Origin: Verrucomicrobiota bacterium
GTDB lineage: Bacteria > Verrucomicrobiota > Lentisphaeria > JABSQK01 > JAJFLO01
Length of the DNA stretch: 64,000 bases
Reading direction: 5' to 3'
Assembly (NCBI GenBank): GCA_021772615.1
Contig: JAJFLQ010000174.1
Coordinates: 40,802-104,801 of the forward strand
Part shown: positions 18,801-26,037 of the stretch, piece after piece
Layout of the letters: the number at the start of each line of letters is the position of its first letter
Position numbering within the stretch: position 1 is the first letter of the stretch
Translations under genes and position numbers: made by a program
Notes under the pieces: generated by a model
The model's input: the letters and a program-made list of their open reading frames with translations, nothing else
Databases searched by the model: none
What the model was told of the DNA's origin: nothing

Positions 18801-19017
18801 CCTGCTGCCGTTGATTCTCGGCGGCATCAAACCCGGGCATGAAATCGAACACCCGATGGCAATCGTGATCATCGGCGGACTCATCACTTCGACAATGCTC
18901 AACCTGTTTATTCTGCCCGTTCTCTACTTCAGTTTCGGCAGGCTGCCGGACTGTGACGATGCCGTCACCATCCAGGTCGCTGCCGAGACTGGCGACGCAC
19001 CTGTAGTTCATCAATAA
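15886..19017 (+). CDS. RND efflux pump, CusA/CzcA-like family
   Basis: A 1043-residue inner-membrane transporter. It has the RND layout: TM1 at 10-28, first periplasmic domain, TM2-TM6 at about 340-500, TM7 near 525, second periplasmic domain and TM8-TM12. The TM4 motif reads 'LGEVVDDAIIDVENVMRRLR', with the acidic pair of the heavy-metal (HME) branch, and the N-terminal 'TPLDVFPEFSPPRVEIQTE' is also HME-like. The proton relay is therefore present. The substrate cannot be told: the gene is co-directional with L-Ara4N genes and not with metal sensors, so cationic peptides or detergent-like compounds are an alternative to metals. It overlaps the adaptor by 4 nt and ends 22 nt before arnB. Confidence 0.9.
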   Translation: MMKWLISSAIRLRLPIVVLTAILIVGGMQKLRETPLDVFPEFSPPRVEIQTEVPGLSTADVESLVTVPIENALNGVPWVEKIRSKTVVGLSSVVLYFARKTDLIKARQLVQERLALVTTMLPGSAKPPVILPPTSSTSRLLKIGVSSKKLSQIDLTTIAKWSIRPRLMAISGVANVAIWGQRDRQLQVQVNPEQLQLNGVTLDEVITAVSSAASVAAGGYVDTPNQRLNVSCTVSVSTPAELEDIVVADHHGAMIRIKDVATVVEGAPQPIGNAIINDGPGLLLIVEKQPWGNSLEITHQIEAALDALRPGLKDIDIDSTIFRPATFIEMSLANLNHALLTGCILVTIVLIVFLFDWRTALISVFAIPTSLIAAALVLCYRGETVNTMVLAGLIIALGEVVDDAIIDVENVMRRLRLNYRNGSPRSTFNVVVDASLEVRSSVVYGSMIVVIVLIPVFMLEGLSGAFFRPLALSYVLAITASLAVALTLTPALAYMLLPGAASRRDADSPAVALLKFSYRHILPMFLKARALVVIGLLVAIGVTIVSIPRLGEEYLPNFCEFDFLMHWVEKPGTSIEAMDRITIRASKDLRSIQGVRNFGAHIARAEVADEVVGSHFTELWISLDPAVDYDATVARIQSTVDAYPGLYRDVLTYLRERIKEVLTGTSATIVIRTYGPNLDVLREKAGDIAAAIKDVAGVVDLKIQPQIQVPQIEIRIRNADAARFGITPDAIRQAVTAVINGVKVGEVYEDQRNVDVTVWSEPEFRSSVESLQDIRIATNSGAAIPLRDVATIAIVPTPNEITRESASRRIDVSCNVQDRDLGSIDREIRGRIAQLTFAHGYYPEILGEYTALQAARNRLGILAATSVIGIFLILHTDFRSVRLALLILMSLPFCLIGGVAGVFATGGILSLGSLIGFVTVIGIAVRNGILLLGHFRHLQVREGMPWGVDLILRGAEERLAPILMTALTTGMALLPLILGGIKPGHEIEHPMAIVIIGGLITSTMLNLFILPVLYFSFGRLPDCDDAVTIQVAAETGDAPVVHQ

Positions 19018-19039
19018 AAACAACAAGAGAAATAGTCAC

Positions 19040-20203
19040 ATGAGAGAGACGTTCTTACCTTTTTCACAACCTTCCATAATCGCGTGCGATATCGCAACCG
19101 TCATCAATGTGCTTCAGTCCGGATGGATCACGACCGGCGCGAAATGCGCCGAGTTCGAGCAGGCGTTTGCAGACTATGCCGGTTGCCGGGGCGCCGTCGC
19201 GGTGACCTCGGCCACGGCCGGCATGCACCTCCTGCTTCACGCCATGGATATCGGTCCCGGCGATGAGGTGGTTACACCATCCATGACATGGGTGTCGACG
19301 GTCAACCAGATCGTGCTTCGCGGCGCCACACCGGTATTTGCCGACATCGATAACCATACGTTGATGGTGACGGCGGAGTCGATCGAACCATGCCTGAACG
19401 CACGCACGAGACTGATTATTCCTGTTCATTTCGCCGGAGCGTCCGTCGATAGCGAGGCCATCTGCGGTTTGGCGGACGAAAAGGGTATTCCCGTGGTCGA
19501 AGATGCCGCGCACGCCGTCGGCACGTTCTACAAGGGCGTCCCGGTGGGCGGCAACGGCGTGACCTCGATCTTCTCGTTTCACCCCATCAAGAACATTACC
19601 ACCGGCGAAGGCGGGATGATCTGCTCGGATGACCGCCAACTGCTGGATCGCATCCGCAGCCTGCGATTTCACGGTCTCGGCGTCGATTCATATGACCGCA
19701 CCACGCAGGGACGAGCGCCCCAGGCCGAAGTTCTGGAGCCCGGGTACAAATACAACATGACGGATTTCTCCGCGGCTCTTGGCATCAGTCAACTCGAACG
19801 GCTCGATGAGCTGATTCAAAAACGCACCTGTTTGGCAGAGCGCTATGGTCGCGGGATCGCGGCGATTAAGGGCGTGATACCGCTTGCGTTACCCGATTAT
19901 GACATCCGGCACGCGTGGCATCTGTATGTCGTTCGGATTGACCCGGAGGCCACTGGAATCAACCGCGATGATCTCATGCGGGCGTTAAGACAAAGGAATA
20001 TTGGCAGCGGCATACATTTTAAGGCGGTCCACAGGCAAAAATACTATCGGGACGCACCGGCGTGCACCGGCGCCGACCTTCCGAATACCGAGTGGAACAC
20101 CGATCGGCTGTGTTCCTTGCCGCTTTTTCCGGAAATGACCGAAACCGATGTGGATGATGTAATTACATCCGTTCAGCACGTTATCAATGGAGCATCACGA
20201 TGA
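19040..20203 (+). CDS. arnB: UDP-4-amino-4-deoxy-L-arabinose aminotransferase
   Basis: A 387-residue PLP enzyme of the DegT/DnrJ/EryC1/StrS family that transaminates UDP-4-keto-pentose to UDP-L-Ara4N with glutamate as donor. Visible features: the GWITTGAKCAEFEQAFA substrate loop, the PLP phosphate site 'TSATAGMHLLL', the conserved 'EDAAHAVGT', and the Schiff-base lysine in 'FSFHPIKNITTGEGG'. The C-terminal 'GSGIHFKAVH' is the ArnB-type signature. Length equals E. coli ArnB (about 380). Placed first in an arnBCADT order identical to enterobacteria, right after the RND pump gene. Confidence 0.93.
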   Translation: MRETFLPFSQPSIIACDIATVINVLQSGWITTGAKCAEFEQAFADYAGCRGAVAVTSATAGMHLLLHAMDIGPGDEVVTPSMTWVSTVNQIVLRGATPVFADIDNHTLMVTAESIEPCLNARTRLIIPVHFAGASVDSEAICGLADEKGIPVVEDAAHAVGTFYKGVPVGGNGVTSIFSFHPIKNITTGEGGMICSDDRQLLDRIRSLRFHGLGVDSYDRTTQGRAPQAEVLEPGYKYNMTDFSAALGISQLERLDELIQKRTCLAERYGRGIAAIKGVIPLALPDYDIRHAWHLYVVRIDPEATGINRDDLMRALRQRNIGSGIHFKAVHRQKYYRDAPACTGADLPNTEWNTDRLCSLPLFPEMTETDVDDVITSVQHVINGASR

Positions 20204-21171
20204 CGGCGAACACCGGCAATGACTGCAATCGCAAGTCGAAGATCTCGGTAGTGATACCGGTATTTAACGAGGAAGCTAATGTCGATGAACTGGTGACCCG
20301 GTGCCTGCGGGCGTGCGAGCAGATGCAGCGCCCTTTCGAAGTGATACTTGTCGATGACGGCAGCACGGATGCGTCACCGACGAAGATCGAGGCCATGGCC
20401 GTTGCGTTTCCTGATCGCGTTGTCGGCCTGTTTCTGAATCGAAATTACGGTCAGCACGCGGCTATACGTGCGGGGCTGGCCCAGGCCGACGGCGCCATTA
20501 TCGTGACGTTGGATGCCGATCTTCAGAATCCGCCGGAGGAGATTCCCCGGATCGTGGATAAGATGGACGAAGGATTCGACGTGGTCGGTAGCATTCGGGT
20601 GCCGCGATGCGACTCATTTTTTCGTCGTGTATCGTCATATCTGGTGAACCGGATGGTGCAGACGTCTACCGGCGTCATGATGCACGACTACGGCTGCATG
20701 CTGCGAGGCTATCGGCGGCACATCGTGGATGCGATACTCGCGTGCCGCGAGCAGTGCACGTTCATCCCGATACTGGGAAACACATACGCCGGGGCCACAG
20801 CCGAAATCGACGTTCAACACGAGAAACGGCGCAGCGGGATTTCGAAGTACAGCGTGTGGAAATTGATCAATCTTCAATTTGACCTGCTGACGTGCATGAC
20901 CACCACGCCGTTGCGTCTGCTCAGCGTGCTGGGGCTTTTTATTTCGGCCGCCGGCATCGGCGGTGGGATGCTGTTGCTGCTGCTGCGACTCTATCACGGG
21001 CCCGAATGGGCGGCGGAAGGCGTGTTCACCCTTTTTTCCATCCTCTTCATCTTCATCGGCGCCCAGTTCATCGGCATGGGACTTTTGGGCGAATACATCG
21101 GCCGCATCTACAACGACGTAAGGGCGCGGCCGCCGTTTCACATACAGAAATTCGTCGGACATAAACCCTAA
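20200..21171 (+). CDS. arnC: Undecaprenyl-phosphate 4-deoxy-4-formamido-L-arabinose transferase
   Basis: A 323-residue GT2 glycosyltransferase. The N-terminal domain has 'VVIPVFNEEANVDEL', 'VDDGSTD', 'LNRNYGQHAAIRAGL' and the nucleotide-binding 'TLDADLQNPPEEI'. The C-terminus has two transmembrane helices (about 235-258 and 270-295) followed by 'GEYIGRIYNDVRARPPF', as in ArnC and other polyprenyl-phosphate sugar transferases. It moves L-Ara4FN from UDP to undecaprenyl phosphate on the cytoplasmic face. The start codon overlaps the arnB stop (ATGA), and arnA follows after 21 nt. Confidence 0.93.
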   Translation: MTANTGNDCNRKSKISVVIPVFNEEANVDELVTRCLRACEQMQRPFEVILVDDGSTDASPTKIEAMAVAFPDRVVGLFLNRNYGQHAAIRAGLAQADGAIIVTLDADLQNPPEEIPRIVDKMDEGFDVVGSIRVPRCDSFFRRVSSYLVNRMVQTSTGVMMHDYGCMLRGYRRHIVDAILACREQCTFIPILGNTYAGATAEIDVQHEKRRSGISKYSVWKLINLQFDLLTCMTTTPLRLLSVLGLFISAAGIGGGMLLLLLRLYHGPEWAAEGVFTLFSILFIFIGAQFIGMGLLGEYIGRIYNDVRARPPFHIQKFVGHKP

Positions 21172-21192
21172 ATCAGAAGGATTGAACACGCA

Positions 21193-23229
21193 ATGAAAGC
21201 GATTGTATGTGCCTATCACAATATTGGATGCGCCGGCATCAATGCGGTATTGCATTGCGGTTTTGAGGTGCTGGCCGTATTTACCCACCTCGACCGGGCA
21301 GACGAAGATGTCTGGTTCGATTCCGTGGCGGAACTGGCTGCATCGAGAGATATACCGGTTTACGCTCCCGACGACCTGAATCATCCGCTCTGGGTAAAGC
21401 GAATCGCCGAGCTTTCTCCGGACATTCTGTTTTCGTTCTACTATCGCCGGATGATCAAAAAACCAATCCTGAATATTCCGCCCGTCGGCTGCCTGAATCT
21501 CCATGGATCGCTGTTGCCGGCTTACCGCGGCCGCTGTCCAATAAACTGGGTGCTGGTGAACGGCGAAAAGGAGACGGGCGTCACGCTGCATTATATGACG
21601 CCGCGCCCGGATGATGGCGACATCGTGTGCCAGAAAAAGATCGCCATATCTCCAGACGACACCGCCTTTACACTAAACGCGAAAGCGGTCGAGGCATCGT
21701 CCACAATGCTGGCCGAATACCTCCCTCGCATCGTGTCCGGAACCGCGGAACGGCGACCGCAGGAACATTCGCATGCATCGTATTTCGGTGGTCGCCGTCC
21801 GGACGACGGCGAGATCGACTGGCGCCAGAACGCCGCGGCTATCCGCAATCTCGTTCGCGCCGTGACCCGGCCGTACCCCGGCGCGTTCAGCTACCGGGGC
21901 GATCTCAAGTGCTTATTCTGGAGCGTCTCGGTGGTCCATCGCGATTGCCTGGGGGTAGCGCCCGGCACGGTTATCTCGACCAGTCCGCTGATTGTATCAT
22001 GTGCCGAAGGGGCATTGCAGGTAGACTATGCGCAGACCGAGAACGGCATTTATGTGACCGGTTGTCAGTTGGCCGGCGATCTCAATCTCGCTCCGGGAAT
22101 GGTGTTTGGCAAAAATGCGACCAGACGGCTGGATCTGGTCCGGAAAAAGACGGTGCTTATTCTCGGTGTGAACGGATTTATCGGCAGTGCATTGGCCGAG
22201 CGCCTGTTGGCCGACGGATCCTATGTTGTTCACGGGATGGACCTGTATTCCAACTATATCACACACCTGAAAGGGCGGAATAATTTCTTTTTTAATGAAG
22301 GTGATATATCCATTCATCGTGAATGGATCGAGTACCACGTTCGAAAGTGCGATATCGTTATACCTCTAATCGCGATAGCGACGCCGATCGAGTACGTGCG
22401 CAACCCGATTGGCGTTTTTGAGCTGGATTTCGAGGAGAATCTGCGCGTGATCCGGTATTGCGTAAAGTACAATAAACGGATCATATTTCCCTCGACTTCC
22501 GAGGTTTACGGGATGTCTCCGGACGACGACTTTGACGAGGATAGTACGTTCTTGACGCTCGGACCGATACGGATGCAGAGGTGGATCTATTCGTGCATCA
22601 AGCAACTTCTTGATCGCGTCATCTGGGCCTACGGCCAAAAGGAGGGACTGCAATTTACCTTGTTCAGGCCGTTTAACTGGATCGGCCCGCGACTCGACAG
22701 CCTTCAATCGGCCCGAATCGGCAGTTCTCGGGCGATTACCCAACTGATCGTAAATCTGGTCGACGGTACTCCGATACAGTTGATCGACGGCGGCAACCAG
22801 AAACGATGCTTTACGGATGTTGAAGACGGCGTTGAATGTCTGTTTCGCATCATCGAAAACAACGACGGCGTTTGCGATGGCGAGATTATCAATATTGGCA
22901 ACCCGGACAACGAATTCAGCATAAAGGAATTGGCAAACCTGCTGGTAGAAACATTCGATCAGCACCCGCTACGCGCGAAGTTTCCCCGCTTTGCCGGCAT
23001 GAAGGAGGTTGAAAGCAGCATGTATTACGGCGCCGGCTACCAGGACATACAGCACCGACGGCCGAGTATCCGAAATGCGCGGCGCCTGCTCGATTGGAAG
23101 CCGACGCAGCCCATGGCGCATTCGGTGAAAGTAACACTCGATTTTTTCCTGCGGAACCCCGTCGAAAGCTCGTTTCCTAACGCATTAGAGGTAGAGGCTG
23201 TGGATTGCGATATCGCGAGGCGCGCGTGA
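21193..23229 (+). CDS. arnA: Bifunctional UDP-L-Ara4N formyltransferase / UDP-glucuronate decarboxylase
   Basis: A 678-residue two-domain enzyme. The N-terminal formyltransferase (about 1-305) has the 10-formyl-THF site with 'NLHGSLLPAYRG' (catalytic Asn and His) and 'RPDDGDIV' (catalytic Asp). The C-terminal decarboxylase/dehydrogenase (about 318-665) is an extended SDR: 'LGVNGFIGSALAERLL' for NAD binding, 'STSEVYG', and the YxxxK pair in 'IYSCIKQLLDRVIWAY'. The decarboxylase oxidises UDP-glucuronate to UDP-4-keto-pentose, the ArnB substrate; the formyltransferase then formylates the amine. Length is close to E. coli ArnA (660). The arnD start codon GTG overlaps the stop. Confidence 0.94.
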   Translation: MKAIVCAYHNIGCAGINAVLHCGFEVLAVFTHLDRADEDVWFDSVAELAASRDIPVYAPDDLNHPLWVKRIAELSPDILFSFYYRRMIKKPILNIPPVGCLNLHGSLLPAYRGRCPINWVLVNGEKETGVTLHYMTPRPDDGDIVCQKKIAISPDDTAFTLNAKAVEASSTMLAEYLPRIVSGTAERRPQEHSHASYFGGRRPDDGEIDWRQNAAAIRNLVRAVTRPYPGAFSYRGDLKCLFWSVSVVHRDCLGVAPGTVISTSPLIVSCAEGALQVDYAQTENGIYVTGCQLAGDLNLAPGMVFGKNATRRLDLVRKKTVLILGVNGFIGSALAERLLADGSYVVHGMDLYSNYITHLKGRNNFFFNEGDISIHREWIEYHVRKCDIVIPLIAIATPIEYVRNPIGVFELDFEENLRVIRYCVKYNKRIIFPSTSEVYGMSPDDDFDEDSTFLTLGPIRMQRWIYSCIKQLLDRVIWAYGQKEGLQFTLFRPFNWIGPRLDSLQSARIGSSRAITQLIVNLVDGTPIQLIDGGNQKRCFTDVEDGVECLFRIIENNDGVCDGEIINIGNPDNEFSIKELANLLVETFDQHPLRAKFPRFAGMKEVESSMYYGAGYQDIQHRRPSIRNARRLLDWKPTQPMAHSVKVTLDFFLRNPVESSFPNALEVEAVDCDIARRA

Positions 23230-24176
23230 CGGACAAAGTATCCAGTCGTCCGGCGACAACTGTTGGTCTTAGAGTCGATGTCGACACCTTCCGCGGCACC
23301 AGAATCGGTGTTCCCAGTCTGTGTGAAACGTTGAGCGACCACGGCATTTACGCGACCTTCTTTTTCTCTGTGGGACCGGACAACATGGGGCGGCATCTGT
23401 GGCGTCTTATCCGCCCAGGATTTTTCCTCAAGATGCTGCGTACCAGGGCCTCGCATTTATATGGCTGGGACATCCTTTTGAAGGGAACGGTGTTGCCTGG
23501 TCCCCTCATCGGCGAGCGGCTGACGCCGATTATTCGAGCGGTCGCTGAGGCGGGCCACGAGACCGGTTTCCATGCGTGGGATCATTTCGAGTGGCAGAAC
23601 GCCATCGACAAAATGCGCCGTGGCGACATGCTGGAATGGATGACCAAAGGCGTAACTACGCTTACGGACATCATCGGCCAGCCGCCGTCGTGCTCGGCGG
23701 CGCCCGGATGGAAATGCAACGACTTGGCTCTCAGCGTAAAGCAGACGTTTCCATTTTGCTACAACAGCGATTGTCGCGGCACACATATCTTCACGCCTGT
23801 CGTGAACGGGATGGTCGTGTCGCAACCACAAATTCCGGTTACGTTACCCACGTACGACGAAGCCATCGGTCGCAACGGCGTGAACGCTGACAATTTCAAT
23901 GCATTTCTTATTTCCCTGGTAGCGCCGGAAAAACTGAATGTGCTAACCATTCATGCCGAATCTGAAGGCATCGCATGCCTGGGCATGTTTCGGGATTTTC
24001 TCAAAACGGCAACGAGGCAAAATATTCGCTTTGTGACGCTGGGGTCCCTGCTGAAGCAGGCTCGAAACATTGGCCGCGATACGATCACACCGGGCTTCAA
24101 CCACGGTCGCGACGGCTGGATGGCATACCAGTCGCAAGGCCGCGAGATCGCCGCACACGCAGGCTGCCGACCATGA
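23226..24176 (+). CDS. arnD: 4-deoxy-4-formamido-L-arabinose-phosphoundecaprenol deformylase
   Basis: A 316-residue polysaccharide-deacetylase-like enzyme that removes the formyl group from undecaprenyl-linked L-Ara4FN. 'VGLRVDVDTFRGTRIGVPSL' carries the catalytic Asp-Asp pair, 'FFFSVGPDNMGRHLWRL' and 'SLYGWDILL'-type segments are ArnD-specific, and 'TGFHAWDHFEW' supplies the metal histidines. 'SCSAAPGWKCND', 'YNSDCRGTH' and 'QIPVTLPTYDEAIGR' also match. I chose GTG 23226 because it gives the family's short N-terminus and GTGA coupling with arnA. A TTG at 23205 would add seven residues. Confidence 0.92.
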   Translation: MTDKVSSRPATTVGLRVDVDTFRGTRIGVPSLCETLSDHGIYATFFFSVGPDNMGRHLWRLIRPGFFLKMLRTRASHLYGWDILLKGTVLPGPLIGERLTPIIRAVAEAGHETGFHAWDHFEWQNAIDKMRRGDMLEWMTKGVTTLTDIIGQPPSCSAAPGWKCNDLALSVKQTFPFCYNSDCRGTHIFTPVVNGMVVSQPQIPVTLPTYDEAIGRNGVNADNFNAFLISLVAPEKLNVLTIHAESEGIACLGMFRDFLKTATRQNIRFVTLGSLLKQARNIGRDTITPGFNHGRDGWMAYQSQGREIAAHAGCRP

Positions 24177-25899
24177 CATCACGTCTTAATTCGCCGACTT
24201 CGGGTTGCGAAAACACACCGCGTACCATAAAGAACAACGTTGCCGGCGCTGGTATTGTCGTGCTGTTTATGGTGATCTACATGCTGCCGCTGGGTGTGCG
24301 GCCGATGATCTATCCCGATGAGTCCAGGTATGCCGAAATACCGCGTGAAATGTTGGCAAGCGGTGATTGGATTGTACCGCGGTTGAACGGACTGCGGTAT
24401 TTCGAAAAGCCGGTGATGGGTTATTGGGTTACGGCTGTGTCGATGGCGGTATTTGGGGAGAACGCCTTTGCGCTTCGTTTCCCGTTTGCGGCAGCGACCG
24501 GATTGACCGCATTCGCAATATATCTACTCCTGCGAACCGTGCGGCGGAACCGCGCCGCGCCGCTTCTGGCGGTCGCCGTGCTGCTGACCTTTACCGAAGT
24601 CTATTGTGTCGGCACATTTGGTGTCCTGGACAGTTTGCTCGCGCTATGGCTCACCGCATCCCTGGCAGCATTTTATTGTGGATTTCAACTTGAGGATCAG
24701 AGAAAGAAAAACCTGCTCCTTGCGATTTCCGGTGTGTGCTGCGGATTGGCGTTTCTGACCAAGGGGTTTCTGGCAGTCGCCATTCCAGCAATCGTCATCG
24801 TACCGTTTCTATTGTGGCAACGACGGTTACATGACGTGTTCCGACTGTCCTGGATACCGTTGACCGCGGCATTCCTTACGGCGTTGCCGTGGTCCCTGGC
24901 GATCCATTTCCGCGAGCCGGATTTTTGGAATTATTTTTTCTGGACGGAACATTTTCAGCGCTTTACGTCAGACGAGGCGCAGCATCCGGAAGCAGGGTGG
25001 TTCTACATACCTGTAATCCTGGCCGGCGCCTTGCCTGGGCAACGATGTTTCCGGCCGTCGCCGTCGGCCACAGGGCCGCTGGAACGCGAAATTCTCTCGT
25101 TCGGTTTGCCTGGTGCTGGCTTGTTTTTCCATTTGTGTTTTTTTCGCTATCGCGGGGCAAACTTGTTACCTATATCCTGCCGTGTTTTCCACCACTGGCG
25201 ATTATAATTGCCGATGGTCTCAAACTCTGTTTCACGCATAGTAAACAACGCTATTTTTCCGCCGGCGCGGTCGTTACCGCATCACTATCCTGCCTGGCGG
25301 CCGTTGCCCTCATCATATGGAATATATGTCCCGTCCCGTACCAGCCATTTGACCCATCGGAGGGGCGAAAATGGGTACATATCGCCGGAGCGCTATTTGT
25401 CGGCGCCGGCGTTTGTATGGCCGCATACGTCGCGCAGCGGGCCGAATCAAAACTATATCTCTACAGTCTGGCGTCGCTGCCGTTGCTGTTCGCGCTTCCT
25501 TCCGTGTTGCCGAATATCGTGATACATAAGAAATCGCCGGTAACATTCCTGGCGCAATGTCCGGACATTGCGAACCCCGCTACCATTTTCGTGGCCGACA
25601 ATTCGCTGGTCCGCGACGTCTGCTGGTTCTACAAGACAGATCAGGCGTACATGCTGAATGGTTTTGGTGAGGTGCGATACGGACTTGCGTATCCGGACAG
25701 CAAGGTTCGCGTACTCGACTCTGCAGCCTTCAACGACCTGGTCGCGAAACAGCGGGGGATCAGCGATATCATCCTTGTCGCAACTCTAAAGCACTATCGC
25801 CAATGGGACGCGTCATTGGTGGATCCCACTGTCACCGTGAACAACGGCGTGTTTTCGTTTTCCTGCTTTCACCACGATCCTCTCAAGATGGTCAAATAA
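24173..25899 (+). pseudogene. arnT: Lipid A L-Ara4N transferase ArnT, split by one frameshift
   Basis: The ATG at 24173 overlaps the arnD stop (ATGA). The first frame encodes the GT83 periplasmic loop motif 'IYPDESRYAEIPREMLASGDWIVPRLNGLRYFEKPVMGYW', then membrane segments, to 'FYIPVILAGALP' at about 25035. There the frame leaves the family. Continuing in the next frame gives 'WATMFPAVAVG', 'FPFVFFSLSRGKLVTYILPCFPPLA' and the soluble C-terminus to 25899, so together the two frames make a full-length ArnT. One missing base in CTTGCCTGGG around 25036 explains it. Intact ArnT moves L-Ara4N from undecaprenyl phosphate to lipid A at the periplasmic face, giving polymyxin resistance. Either the gene is recently inactivated or the base is a sequencing error. 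The rest of the operon looks under selection. Confidence 0.88.
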
Positions 25900-25941
25900 C
25901 CATCTTGCGACCACACTCCGATCATCCCGGTCGCCTATACT
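25884..25941 (+). promoter_or_regulatory. Dyad operator and conserved promoter block upstream of the LtaS-like gene
   Basis: CAAGATGG (25884-25891) pairs with CCATCTTG (25900-25907) around an 8-nt centre, then TGCGACCACACTCC...CATCCCGGTCGCC and TATACT at 25936-25941. Compared with 13151-13208 the fourth base of the left arm and its partner in the right arm changed together (T-A to G-C), so symmetry is kept. The left arm overlaps the last codons of arnT, whose TAA is 25897-25899. The next start codon is 96 nt beyond TATACT. Confidence 0.7.
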
Positions 25942-26037
25942 TCAATTATTGGTTTTTAAGTATGGTTGCGGACTACCACTGCGTGGTGGGGGAGCGACCA
26001 GCAGACGGCGGCATCACCGACCACCCCAGGCGAACGT

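Noticed and set aside
15886..19017. Assigning the pump to copper or silver export (CusA)
   Set aside because: The transmembrane signature is HME-like, but the adaptor lacks the methionine-rich segment and no metal regulator or chaperone is close; substrate left open.
25884..25907. The dyad as a transcription terminator for arnT
   Set aside because: It has no T-run, begins inside the arnT reading frame and recurs before the pump operon with the same distance to TATACT, so an operator fits better.
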